64,000 bases of DNA. It comes from Dialister sp. UBA7295. GTDB lineage: Bacteria > Bacillota > Negativicutes > Veillonellales > Dialisteraceae. The stretch is taken from assembly GCA_002471975.1 (NCBI GenBank), contig DKQZ01000112.1, forward strand, positions 1 to 64,000. Reading direction: 5' to 3'. The stretch's first letter is position 1. Each line of letters starts with the position of its first letter. The notes beneath the pieces were generated by a model. That model saw only the letters and a list, made by a program, of their open reading frames with translations. It searched no databases and was not told where the DNA came from. The position numbers and the translations under genes are program-made. This document shows positions 16,218 to 23,932 of this stretch, piece after piece.

Positions 16218-16256
16218 ATTAAAAGAGACACCTTACGATGCAAGATGTCTCTTTTA
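16218..16256 (-). terminator. Terminator after the decayed CopZ copy
   Basis: AAAAGAGACACCTT pairs with AAGATGTCTCTTTT around ACGATGC. T tracts occur on both strands. Confidence 0.85.
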
Positions 16257-16271
16257 TAATTCTGATTCTAA

Positions 16272-16478
16272 TCAGTCTTCAATGCCGACGAATTTATAAT
16301 CCTTATCTTCCACAGCTTTTTTGATTTCAGCTTCTGGAACGGCTTTGACCATGGTACACTGCAGTTCCTGTTACATGGGATACTTCTGCTTTTTCTACTC
16401 CATCGAGAGCTTCTAAGGCTTTTTTGACTGCCATTTCGCAGTGGTTGCTGTATTCCTTCCTTTTTACTGTTTTTACTG
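16272..16478 (-). pseudogene. Decayed copy of the CopZ domain
   Basis: This stretch repeats the last 70 codons of copA (16527-16739) at high identity, including the stop. It is broken in three ways: the metal motif MMCNHC has become YSNHC, losing one Cys and one residue; a 2-bp deletion near 16350 shifts the frame after HVTGTAV; and the ribosome site and ATG are gone. It points to tandem duplication of copZ followed by decay. Confidence 0.85.
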
Positions 16479-16481
16479 CAG

Positions 16482-16512
16482 AATAAAAAGAGGTACCCGG
16501 CATGGATACCTC
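16482..16512 (-). terminator. Terminator of the copper operon
   Basis: AAGAGGTA (from 16485) pairs with TACCTCTT, and the minus strand runs into TTTTT. It separates copA from its decayed copy. Confidence 0.75.
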
Positions 16513-16526
16513 TTCATTCCTGTTAA

Positions 16527-16739
16527 TCACGCTTCTACACCGACGAATTTATAATCTTTATCTTCCACAGCTTTCTTGATTTCTGCTTCCGGAACGGCTT
16601 TGACCATAGTAAGGACTGCAGTACCGGTTACATGAGATACTTCAGCTTTTTCTACTCCGTCGAGAGCTTCTAAGGCTTTCTTGACTGCCATTTCGCAGTG
16701 ATTACACATCATTCCTTCGATTTTTACTGTTTCTTTCAT
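16527..16739 (-). CDS. copZ: CopZ-like copper chaperone from an internal start within copA
   Basis: An ATG at 16739 in the copA frame has a perfect AAAGGAGG eight bases upstream, formed by codons of the linker FPKEEKE. Initiation there would give a free 70-aa HMA protein with MMCNHC, the size and sequence expected for CopZ. So one frame could make both the ATPase with a tethered CopZ and a soluble chaperone. This recalls E. coli copA, which makes CopA(Z) by frameshifting, but the mechanism here would be internal initiation. Alternatively the Shine-Dalgarno is only a relic of an earlier separate gene fused by loss of its spacer stop. Confidence 0.65.
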   Translation of the reverse strand: MKETVKIEGMMCNHCEMAVKKALEALDGVEKAEVSHVTGTAVLTMVKAVPEAEIKKAVEDKDYKFVGVEA

Positions 16740-19586
16740 TTCTTTTTCCTCCTTTGGAAATACAATTTCTTTATATTCATAATCCGCTTTGGCCAGGGCT
16801 TCTCTGATTTTGGCCTCGTCGGGTTGTGAGCTGTAAGCAATCTCGGCCGTGCCTTTCGTATGATCGGCACGGGCACTTTCTATGAAGGGCAGGGCTTCGA
16901 GGGCTTTTTTGACGTGACGTTCACAATTTTCGCACATCATGCCTTCGATCATGACTGTGGCCTCACCGGTTTGGTCGTCTTTCGTTTTTTCCTGTTCCAT
17001 GCCTTGATAGCCATAGTCAGCTGCTTCCACGGCTTTTTTCATGGCTTTTTCATCGGGCTCACCCCGAAGGGTGATCCTGGCTTTTCCTGTATGGAAATCA
17101 GCTTTTGCGCTCTCGATGAATGGCAGGGCTTCCAGAGCCTTTTTGATGTGGCGTTCACAGTTTTCGCACATCATGCCTTCGATCATGACTGTGGCCTCTT
17201 TCGGTTCAGCTTTTTCTTCCATCTTTTTGGGAGAAGGAGACGGTTCCGGCCGGACCAGCGGCTTTTTTCCGGGAGAAAGATCGGGGAGATCGGCCAATTT
17301 CTTCTTTTTATCGTGTTTTGTGCTATGGAGATTGAAAAGGTTAAGCCGGAGGGCATTCATGCAGACGGTGAAACTGGAGAGGGACATGGCAGCAGCGCCC
17401 CACATGGGGTTCATCTGGACACCAGGATACAGACCTGCTGCCAGAGGAATCAGAAGCACGTTGTAGGCGAAGGCCCAGAAAAGGTTTTCATGGATATTTC
17501 TTAAAACCTGACGGGAGAGGCGGACTGCTGCGGACACGTCGGTGAGTTTTGAATTCATGAGGACAATATCTGCCGAATCGATGGCTACATCTGTCCCGGC
17601 GCCGATGGCAATTCCCGTATCAGCCCGGGTCAGGGCGGGAGCGTCATTAATTCCGTCCCCCACCATGATGACTTTGCCATATTTCTGCAGCTTTTCGACG
17701 ACTTTTTCTTTGCCTTCCGGGAGAACGCCTGACACCACCCGGTTTACTCCTGCCTTTTGGGCGATGGCCCGGGCCGTCCTTTCATTGTCTCCCGTCAGCA
17801 TGATGACCCGGATCCCCATATGGTGAAGTTCGGAGATGGCCTGGGCTGATTCTTTTTTAATGACGTCTGCCACGGCGATGAAGCCCAGCAGTTTTCCTTC
17901 TTTTTCAAAAAAGAGAGGGGTCTTGCCCTCGCCTGCGAGAGTCTCTGCTTTTTCTTTCAGCCCGGAAATATCCGTTAAGGTGGAAATATAATCCAGAGAG
18001 CCTCCGTGGATTGTTTTTCCTTCATAAGTCCCCATCAGTCCGTGGCCCGCCAGGATCTGGAAATTCTCCAGTGGAAGATCATTGACTTTCCCTTCGCCGT
18101 ATTTCACGACGGCTCTTGCCAGGGGATGTTCTGATTTCATTTCCAGTGAGTAAGCTGCCTCGAGAAGTTCTTTTTCGGAAACAGTTCCAAAAGGAACCAC
18201 ATCGGTGACTTCCGGCTTTCCTTCCGTAATGGTTCCCGTCTTGTCCATGACTGCGATTTTTGCTTTTCCTGCGCTTTCGAGGGCTTCACTGGTTTTGAAA
18301 AGGATGCCGTTCTTTGCGCCCATCCCGTTTCCTACCATAATGGCCACCGGAGTCGCCAGGCCCAGGGCGCAGGGACAGGAAATGACGAGGACACAGATTG
18401 CATATTCCAAAGCTTTCCCCGCCGACGCGCCAAGGATGAGCCATATGATGAATACGATGATGGAAATCCCGATGACGGCAGGCACGAAAACGCCGGATAC
18501 TTTGTCCGCAATCCGCGCAATGGGAGCTTTTGTAGCTGCCGCATCGCTGACAAGCCGGATGATCTGGGCAAAAGTCGTATCTTCTCCGACTCTTTTCGCT
18601 TTCGCGCGGATATAGCCATTCGTATTGATGGAAGCGGCAGAGATCATATCTCCCGGCTTCTTGTCCACGGGGACAGACTCACCGGTCAGGGCTGATTCAT
18701 CTAAAGCGCTTTCGCCTTCCAGAATCTCCCCGTCCACCGGGATGGATTCCCCCGGTTTCACGATGAAAATGTCATCGATTCGTACTTCTCCAATGGGGAC
18801 GGTTTCCGTATTTCTATTTCTTTCCACTACCGCCGTTTTCGGGGCCATTTTCATGAGGCTCTTCAAAGCGTCCGTGGTGCGGCCTTTGGAAATCGATTCC
18901 AGGAGCTTTCCTACCGTGATGAGGGCAGGAATCATGGCAGCGGACTCAAAGTAGAGCTGATCATGGAAAAGGGGCATGATCGCCATAGATCCTGCGCCTT
19001 CCGTGATGAGGATGGTCATTTTATAAAATACATAAAGAGACCAGAGGAAGGAAACCGACGACCCCAGGGCGACGAGGGCATCCATATTCGGCGCTCCGCC
19101 GAAAAGGGAACGGAAACCGGACGTGAAGAAGGCGCGATTGATGAACATGACGATGGCAGCAAGGATCATTTCCGTCAGCGTCATGCCCAGATGGTTGTGA
19201 TTCAGGAATCCCGGCACCGGAAGGCCCAGCATGTTATGACCCATGGTGAGGTACATGAGAATCGCAAGAAACAGGATGGACCAGAGGAGACGGCGCTTCA
19301 GTTTCGGCGTTTCATGATCTTTCAGTGCTTCTTCCTCTGCTTTGAGCCTTGAGAAATTTTCTTTTGCTTCCCCGCCCATGGGCTTTGCCCCGTATCCTGC
19401 CTTTTCCACGGCAGAAATGATAGCGGAAGCCGGTGCAGACCCGCTGACGGACATGGAATTGGTCAAAAGGGAAACATTCACACTGTCTACCCCTTTTACC
19501 TTTGAAACCGCTTTTTCCACATGGGCCTGACAGGCCGCACAGGTCATACCGGTCACGATGTACTGGCATTTTTCTTTGTCGGACAA
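16527..19586 (-). CDS. copA: Copper-exporting P1B-type ATPase with four HMA domains (CopA-CopZ fusion)
   Basis: Pumps Cu(I) out across the cytoplasmic membrane. Order: N-terminal HMA with MTCAAC (Cys 16/19), membrane helices, TGES actuator loop, SCPCALGLATP copper channel, DKTGT phosphorylation site, SEHPLA and GDGINDAPA. Three further HMA domains follow at the C-terminus with MMCENC (about 806-810), MMCENC (about 884-888) and MMCNHC (about 960-964). Family members normally carry N-terminal HMAs and a free CopZ. The start is TTG at 19586 after GAGGTG; upstream in-frame codons have no ribosome site. The length is 1019 aa. csoR lies 320 bp upstream on the same strand. Confidence 0.95.
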   Translation of the reverse strand: MSDKEKCQYIVTGMTCAACQAHVEKAVSKVKGVDSVNVSLLTNSMSVSGSAPASAIISAVEKAGYGAKPMGGEAKENFSRLKAEEEALKDHETPKLKRRLLWSILFLAILMYLTMGHNMLGLPVPGFLNHNHLGMTLTEMILAAIVMFINRAFFTSGFRSLFGGAPNMDALVALGSSVSFLWSLYVFYKMTILITEGAGSMAIMPLFHDQLYFESAAMIPALITVGKLLESISKGRTTDALKSLMKMAPKTAVVERNRNTETVPIGEVRIDDIFIVKPGESIPVDGEILEGESALDESALTGESVPVDKKPGDMISAASINTNGYIRAKAKRVGEDTTFAQIIRLVSDAAATKAPIARIADKVSGVFVPAVIGISIIVFIIWLILGASAGKALEYAICVLVISCPCALGLATPVAIMVGNGMGAKNGILFKTSEALESAGKAKIAVMDKTGTITEGKPEVTDVVPFGTVSEKELLEAAYSLEMKSEHPLARAVVKYGEGKVNDLPLENFQILAGHGLMGTYEGKTIHGGSLDYISTLTDISGLKEKAETLAGEGKTPLFFEKEGKLLGFIAVADVIKKESAQAISELHHMGIRVIMLTGDNERTARAIAQKAGVNRVVSGVLPEGKEKVVEKLQKYGKVIMVGDGINDAPALTRADTGIAIGAGTDVAIDSADIVLMNSKLTDVSAAVRLSRQVLRNIHENLFWAFAYNVLLIPLAAGLYPGVQMNPMWGAAAMSLSSFTVCMNALRLNLFNLHSTKHDKKKKLADLPDLSPGKKPLVRPEPSPSPKKMEEKAEPKEATVMIEGMMCENCERHIKKALEALPFIESAKADFHTGKARITLRGEPDEKAMKKAVEAADYGYQGMEQEKTKDDQTGEATVMIEGMMCENCERHVKKALEALPFIESARADHTKGTAEIAYSSQPDEAKIREALAKADYEYKEIVFPKEEKEMKETVKIEGMMCNHCEMAVKKALEALDGVEKAEVSHVTGTAVLTMVKAVPEAEIKKAVEDKDYKFVGVEA

Positions 19587-19666
19587 GATGTTCACCTCGA
19601 TGTATGATGATGATGGGTAATTACAGGATTTGAATAACCGGGTCATGAAAACTTTTGAATCGAGCG

Positions 19667-19737
19667 TATCGGGGATATCGGGACTGCCGGGAGTATCGGG
19701 CTGGTGGCGGCGCAGCAGTAAAAAGCGCCGCCCTTTT
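19667..19737 (+). repeat. Nonamer array plus hairpin in the csoR-copA gap
   Basis: Four 9-bp units (TATCGGGGA, TATCGGGAC, TGCCGGGAG, TATCGGGCT) run into GGTGGCGGC and a hairpin GGCGGCGC...GCGCCGCC with TTTT. The layout copies the heptad-hairpin units, but the period is 9 bp. It points against the direction of the copper genes. Confidence 0.75.
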
Positions 19738-19831
19738 ATATTTCCAATCATTCATATCCCGCTATCAGGAAAAAATTCCCCTTCCCGGAGCCCCATCGAT
19801 CCCATGGGTTTCCACAGGAAATCCACCTTCC

Positions 19832-19861
19832 CGCCATCCGCAATCCGAATTCCGCAATTCG
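19832..19861 (-). repeat. Heptad array 3' of csoR (CGCAATC type)
   Basis: CGCCATC, CGCAATC, CGAATTC and CGCAATT follow in phase. Read on the minus strand they end in GGGAAGGTGG, close to the GTGAAGGTGG end of other family members. Together with the nonamer array it fills the 319-bp csoR-copA gap. Confidence 0.7.
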
Positions 19862-19905
19862 AAAAGCACTGATACTGCAGAACCATAAGAAAAGGAAAGA
19901 GGGAG

Positions 19906-20211
19906 CTACTTCATGACTTTCTGCAGCATGGCGCAGAGTTCATCCACTTTGTCTTCTTTCCCCTCGCGGATATCTTCTGTCACGCAGCCCCGGATGTGGG
20001 CGGCCAGCAGTAATTTATTGAAGGAGTTGAGGGCATTGGTGACGGCAGAGACCTGCATCACGATATCCGGGCAGTAGGCATCGTTTTCCACCATTTTCTC
20101 AATCCCCCGGATCTGTCCTTCCACCGTTTTCAGCCGGGTGAGAAGCTTCGTCCTTTCCCGCTCCGTCCTTTCCGTATGACGGCAGCAGCCATTTTCCATA
20201 TCCATATTCAT
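19906..20211 (-). CDS. csoR: Copper-sensing transcriptional repressor CsoR
   Basis: A 101-aa helical repressor of the CsoR/RcnR family that leaves DNA when it binds Cu(I). The Cu ligands are visible: Cys in DAYCPDIV, then His and Cys in AAHIRGC. RLKTVEGQIRGIEKM is the family signature of helix 1. The start at 20211 has GGAG upstream; earlier in-frame codons are not supported. A G-rich operator sits in its promoter (20258-20287), so it likely represses itself and copA. The N-terminus has an additional CCRH that might also touch metal. Confidence 0.93.
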   Translation of the reverse strand: MNMDMENGCCRHTERTERERTKLLTRLKTVEGQIRGIEKMVENDAYCPDIVMQVSAVTNALNSFNKLLLAAHIRGCVTEDIREGKEDKVDELCAMLQKVMK

Positions 20212-20257
20212 TTTTAAACTCCACTCCAATTGAAAATCTATTTCATTTACGATCATA

Positions 20258-20287
20258 ATACTACACCCCCCTGGGGTCTCCTGTCAA
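20258..20287 (-). promoter_or_regulatory. csoR promoter with embedded CsoR-type operator
   Basis: On the minus strand TTGACA (20287-20282), 18-bp spacer and TAGTAT (20263-20258). The spacer holds ACCCCAGGGGGGTGT, a C-tract/G-tract inverted repeat of the kind CsoR proteins bind. Repressor binding there would block RNA polymerase directly. Confidence 0.8.
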
Positions 20288-20333
20288 GAAATATTTTAAT
20301 CTTTTTCTTATACTAAACAAAAATCAGTAGAAT

Positions 20334-20539
20334 AGTTATCAGTTTGCAGTTCTTAGTAATCAGTGAAGGATGGCCAGATCGTAATGCCGCTTCCAAAATA
20401 TAATTAAGAATTTTCTCCGGGACCAATAAAAATGGTCCGCTTCCAATCTGATGCGGACCCACATATACTGAGAACTATGAACTGATAACTGATCACTTTT
20501 TCACTAACTGCTAACGGCTAAAGGCTAAAGGCTAATCAC
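20334..20539. repeat. Inverted heptad element running into the surE stop codon
   Basis: Left arm: AGTTATC, AGTTTGC, AGTTCTT, AGTAATC, AGTGAAG. Centre: GGTCCGC...GCGGACC hairpin with A tract on the left (T tract on minus). Right arm: ACTGAGA, ACTATGA, ACTGATA, ACTGATC, then a second array TAACTGC, TAACGGC, TAAAGGC, TAAAGGC, TAATCAC. The last unit overlaps the surE stop codon at 20536-20538. Confidence 0.88.
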
Positions 20540-21300
20540 TTACTCACCGCTATTTCCTTCACTCTCTCCATATTCCCCCCATCTGTCTGGTTCCAGGTGA
20601 TGGGGGTCAGGGTCGGATAGCCCCGGTGATACCAGAAGACGTCCGTATCGGGAGCTGCATCGGGGAGCATTCTCCCTGAAATCCAGTACCCCGGCTGGCC
20701 GGAGGGATCTTTGATTTCCCGGATGGCATTGTCATAGCGCTGAATGCCCAGGCGGGCAACTTTCAGATTTTCCCAGGTCAGGTCCATGCCGTCTTTAGGC
20801 ATATTCAGGTTGAGGCAGCCTTTGTATTTTTCTTCCACGAAGTATTTCCGGATCACTTCAAAGGCAAAGGAAGCCGCCCTTTCCAGGTATTCCCCTTCTC
20901 CTGCCGGTTCCGCGGAAAGGGCAATGGAAGGAATCCCCAGCAGGTCCCCTTCGATGGCCCCTGCCATGGTACCGCTGTAAACAGAGTCGCTGCCCGAATT
21001 ATTTCCATTATTGATGCCCGAAACGATAAGGTCCGGCCTGTCGTCTTTCAGCCAGTATTCCAGGGCCAGCTTGCAGCAGTCCGCCGTGGTGCCGTTGCAG
21101 GAAAGGACTTCCATATTTTCCCCGTAACTTTCCTTCTTCCACAAATGAAGATAGGTCCTTAGGGACAGGGAAGAAGAGCAGGAAGACCGGCCCTGGTTCG
21201 GCGCGATCACTGTCACTTTACCGAGAGCGGTCAGCCTTTTCGCAATGGCAATGAGCCCCGGCGCTTCGAAACCGTCGTCGTTGGTGAGAAAGATTTTCAT
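20536..21300 (-). CDS. surE: 5'/3'-nucleotidase SurE
   Basis: A metal-dependent phosphatase acting on nucleoside monophosphates. MKIFLTNDDGFEAPG at the N-terminus gives the two metal-binding Asp residues, with SGINNGNNSG (about 95) and APNQGRSS nearby, all diagnostic of SurE. The product is 254 aa. ATG at 21300 is preferred to the adjacent ATG at 21303 because it is better spaced from GAGGT. It stands alone between repeat-filled gaps, and its stop lies within a heptad unit. Confidence 0.94.
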   Translation of the reverse strand: MKIFLTNDDGFEAPGLIAIAKRLTALGKVTVIAPNQGRSSCSSSLSLRTYLHLWKKESYGENMEVLSCNGTTADCCKLALEYWLKDDRPDLIVSGINNGNNSGSDSVYSGTMAGAIEGDLLGIPSIALSAEPAGEGEYLERAASFAFEVIRKYFVEEKYKGCLNLNMPKDGMDLTWENLKVARLGIQRYDNAIREIKDPSGQPGYWISGRMLPDAAPDTDVFWYHRGYPTLTPITWNQTDGGNMERVKEIAVSK

Positions 21301-21341
21301 CATTTTACCTCGTTTATTGTTTCATTCAGCAATTCGAAAGA

Positions 21342-21419
21342 GGAATTGGGGATTAGGGATTGGGGATTGGGGGCGGTGGCGCGCGTCAGTAGAAAGCGCG
21401 CCTTCATATATATTTTCCC
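21342..21419 (+). repeat. Heptad array plus hairpin (GGGATTG type)
   Basis: GGAATTG, GGGATTA, GGGATTG, GGGATTG and GGGGCGG lead into GGCGCGC...GCGCGCC. It lies in the surE-dapF gap and points toward dapF. Confidence 0.8.
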
Positions 21420-21524
21420 TCATTCGGTCCCTGGAACGTTCATTTATAGAAATATTGTACCATAGCCTTAAAGTCTGCTCTATTGAAATTCTTCCAGGCT
21501 TTGGTACAAAGTCAGAAAATATTA

Positions 21525-21613
21525 AAATGGGCGCCCTATGACTTTGGCGCCCACCTCCACTTACCAATATTCTCAAATGCTAACCGCTAACGGCTAAAGG
21601 CTAACTGCTAAAA
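21525..21613 (-). repeat. Heptad array plus hairpin 3' of dapF
   Basis: A GGGCGCC...GGCGCCC hairpin (from about 21530) with T tract on the minus strand, followed by CCACTTA-type bases and then GCTAACC, GCTAACG, GCTAAAG, GCTAACT, GCTAAAA (21579-21613), ending seven bases from the dapF stop. It mixes two unit types. Hairpin plus T tract would terminate dapF. Confidence 0.82.
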
Positions 21614-21619
21614 GCCAAA

Positions 21620-22459
21620 TCACTTTTCACTCTTGAGAGCATATTCCCCATAGAAGGACCGTTCTGCAGGGCCTGTCATGAAGACGTGGCCGGATTCCTG
21701 ATCCCAGAGGAGATGAAGTGTCCCGCCATCCAGGATAACGTCAGCTTCCCGGTCCACCAATCCATTCAGGGTGGCCGCCACAATGGTTGCACAAGTTCCT
21801 GTCCCGCAGGCCATGGTAACTCCGGTGCCCCGTTCCCAGACTCTCATGCGGAGATGATGATCATCTTTCTTTTCCACGAATTCCACATTCGTCTTTTTGG
21901 GGAAAATGTCATCCGTCTCGATTTCCGGGCCATCCCGGTAAGGGTCGATTTCTTCGATATGAGGCACGAAAATGACGCAATGGGGATTTCCCATGGATAC
22001 GCAGGTGATGTCGTAGTCCTTATGCTGTCTGGCGCTTTCAAAATGTTCATGAATAACCGATTCTTCGTCCTTCTTCACGGGGATTTCCTTCGGTGCAAGG
22101 TGCGGAAGGCCCATGTCCACTTTTACCCTTCCGTCGGGAAGGATTTCGGGGATGATGATGCCCGCCCCGGTCTCCACGGTCATTTTATCTTTCTTCACAA
22201 GGCCCAGGGATTTGACCCACTTGGCAAAGCATCGAATACCGTTGCCGCACATTTCTCCTTCGCTGGCATCGTTATTGAACATGCGCATGCGGATATCCGC
22301 CTTGTCCGAAGGCAGGCAAAAAATGATTCCGTCACTCCCTACGCCGAAATGCCTGTCACAGATGGTTTCGCATTCGGCAAGCACGTCATCCACCGATTCT
22401 TCAAAGCCGTTCACGAAAATATAATCGTTGCCGCAGCCCTGCCATTTTTCAAATTTCAT
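21620..22459 (-). CDS. dapF: Diaminopimelate epimerase
   Basis: Interconverts LL- and meso-diaminopimelate for lysine and peptidoglycan synthesis without a cofactor. The catalytic Cys pair is in GEMCGNGIRCFAKW (about residue 74) and TMACGTGTCAT (about 216). GCGNDYIFVNG opens the protein as expected. The 279-aa length is normal. GGAGC precedes the start. It is a single gene; the candidate RNA starts divergently upstream. Confidence 0.95.
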   Translation of the reverse strand: MKFEKWQGCGNDYIFVNGFEESVDDVLAECETICDRHFGVGSDGIIFCLPSDKADIRMRMFNNDASEGEMCGNGIRCFAKWVKSLGLVKKDKMTVETGAGIIIPEILPDGRVKVDMGLPHLAPKEIPVKKDEESVIHEHFESARQHKDYDITCVSMGNPHCVIFVPHIEEIDPYRDGPEIETDDIFPKKTNVEFVEKKDDHHLRMRVWERGTGVTMACGTGTCATIVAATLNGLVDREADVILDGGTLHLLWDQESGHVFMTGPAERSFYGEYALKSEK

Positions 22460-22591
22460 ATCTTTGCTCCTTTCGAAGTCATTTCCATAATGATTATTTA
22501 TTTTATCATTGAAAAATATGAATGTAAATGGAAATCATGAAATCCCTGCCGGTGTGCTGAAAAGGTAAGATCCACGGAAATCCTCTTCCCT

Positions 22592-22620
22592 TTGAAAGTT
22601 TAACAAAATTCTAATGATAC
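22592..22620 (+). promoter_or_regulatory. Promoter for the candidate structured RNA
   Basis: TTGAAA, 17-bp spacer and TGATAC. No protein gene with a ribosome site follows for 490 bp. Confidence 0.6.
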
Positions 22621-22629
22621 AAAATGAAA

Positions 22630-22988
22630 TTTTTTCTACTATATCTATAGGAGAGCAAAAAGAACGAGGCCTCGAGCCAGGCTCCATCCGATCCGCCAGG
22701 CGCCCATGAAATTTCAGGCGGACCCGGAGCCGCGCCCACGTGTTCCGATTGCTTTCCATCCTCGAGGAATATCAAGTTTCCTATATTGTTAAAAAACGAA
22801 ATACTCCCCTGCGAAACGATTCAGAAACGGCCACCTCGCTGCATACCAGGTCACGGGAAGCATATCCCAATGCGGGAATGACTGCTGCCGGATTGACAGG
22901 TAAGACCGAAACTCCGGAAATCGAACGATTCATCGCAGGGGAGAATTTGGCTGCCCAAAAACCCTTCGCCCTACGGCGAGGGGCTTTT
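22630..22988 (+). ncRNA. Candidate structured non-coding RNA, identity unknown
   Basis: About 360 nt with promoter, several long-range pairings and a terminator-like end. Domain 1: CCTCGAG (about 22669) with CTCGAGG (about 22770), enclosing GGCTCC (22680)/GGAGCC (22726) and TCCGCC (22692)/GGCGGA (22717). Domain 2: an 11-bp perfect stem, CTCCCCTGCGA (22804-22814) with TCGCAGGGGAG (22933-22943), enclosing smaller hairpins. The end is CCCTTCGCC/GGCGAGGGG (22962-22983) then CTTTT. It lacks the conserved boxes I would expect for tmRNA, RNase P RNA and SRP RNA. A 6S-like long rod is possible for domain 2. The 5' end is estimated from the promoter. Confidence 0.55.
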
Positions 22989-23116
22989 GACTTTCACAGG
23001 AACACCCTGTGCAGGCACATACCGGCATCCGGAGGAAATATTTGAAATCGCTGTGGGGCTTATTCTTTTATTTCCATGGAAATATCCTGTATAATAAGAG
23101 CAAGAGGTGATGGCTT

Positions 23117-23467
23117 ATGGCAAAATTGACAGTGAAAGTAGACAAAGGCACGCTGAAAGAGGCAAAGAAACTTTTTGACGAGCTGGGGCTGGACACGGAT
23201 ACGGCGATCAATCTTTTCCTCCATCAGTGCGTGATTCAGGAGCGGATTCCCTTCATGTTGGGCATGCCGGACCCGGGGGATATGCCCATTCCTGACGTGG
23301 ATACGCTGAACCGCTGGAGCAGGGAAGCCTTAGAGGAAATGGATGAAGACCCCGAATACCAGGCCTGGCTGAAGAAGATGGGCATGGACAAGGATGGAAA
23401 TCCGCTGCCCGTCGAAGAAATACCCAACGAAGCCTCGGAAAAAGATGATTCGGAAGAGGAAATCTGA
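23117..23467 (+). CDS. RelB/DinJ family antitoxin-like protein with acidic tail
   Basis: The first 55 residues match the RelB/DinJ ribbon-helix-helix family: AKLTVKVDKGTLKEAKKLFDELGLD followed by TAINLFLHQCV and ERIPF. Such proteins bind DNA and neutralise a RelE-type toxin. At 116 aa it is longer than most, with an acidic tail (NEASEKDDSEEEI). The next gene, 21 bp on, encodes no recognisable RelE/YafQ toxin, so it may be an orphan regulator. AGAGGTG lies upstream, and TATAAT at about 23088 is a likely -10. Confidence 0.8.
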   Translation: MAKLTVKVDKGTLKEAKKLFDELGLDTDTAINLFLHQCVIQERIPFMLGMPDPGDMPIPDVDTLNRWSREALEEMDEDPEYQAWLKKMGMDKDGNPLPVEEIPNEASEKDDSEEEI

Positions 23468-23488
23468 TTTTTGAAAGAGGAAGGAAAT

Positions 23489-23743
23489 ATGAGCGATCAG
23501 GATCAGAAAGTCATTTCCTTTACCCATGCCAGAGACCGGCTCAGAGGCACCTCCACAAAGGAAATTGTGGAATGGCTGGAGTCTGGATTTGATGACATCT
23601 CCGAGAAAACAGATCACAATATCCGGGCTCATTACCTGCAGAGACAGTTCCATGTAGAAGGAAAAGAGCTGAAGGATGAGCACTCCGATGGGCGCCCCAG
23701 GGGCATCCGGGTCTACGGGCAGAATCACGGAAAGGACGAATAG
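23489..23743 (+). CDS. Small hydrophilic protein, unknown
   Basis: An 84-residue product from ATG at 23489 (AAGGAAAT upstream). It is highly charged with no hydrophobic segment: DQKVISFTHARDRLRGTS, WLESGFDDISEKTDHNIRAH, then HVEGKELKDEHSDGRPRG. It is not a recognisable RelE-fold toxin. Close spacing after the DinJ-like gene suggests cotranscription. Function unknown. Confidence 0.6.
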   Translation: MSDQDQKVISFTHARDRLRGTSTKEIVEWLESGFDDISEKTDHNIRAHYLQRQFHVEGKELKDEHSDGRPRGIRVYGQNHGKDE

Positions 23744-23781
23744 TTTTTAATCATACAGGCACAGGCTCTGAACTATGTGAA

Positions 23782-23932
23782 GCCGTTAGCCTTTAGCCGT
23801 TAGCAGTTAGAGTTCAGTTCAATTATCCTTTTAAGCAATAATAATCTCTTAAATTTCATTTCAAAAAATGGCGTTCCCACAAGGGAGCGCCATTTTGATT
23901 GTCTGCCCGACTAACTGCTAACGGCTATTTCA
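23782..23932. repeat. Inverted heptad element abutting the RND pump stop
   Basis: Left arm GCCGTTA, GCCTTTA, GCCGTTA, GCAGTTA (23782-23809); centre AAAATGGCG-TTCCC...GGGAGCGCCATTTT hairpin with T tracts both ways; right arm CTAACTG, CTAACGG (23911-23924) ending five bases from the stop codon at 23930-23932. The arms are reverse complements. Confidence 0.88.

Noticed and set aside
15956..16243. 95-codon minus-strand frame over the 25-bp repeats
   Set aside because: Its start lies inside a terminator hairpin, it has no ribosome site, and its apparent protein repeats come from the DNA repeats.
22630..22988. tmRNA, RNase P RNA or SRP RNA identity
   Set aside because: The tRNA-like ends of tmRNA, the GAGGAAAGTC block of RNase P and the SRP tetraloop region were not found on either strand.
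22740..23045. 101-codon frame inside the candidate RNA
   Set aside because: No Shine-Dalgarno and unusual composition; RNA structure explains the region better.
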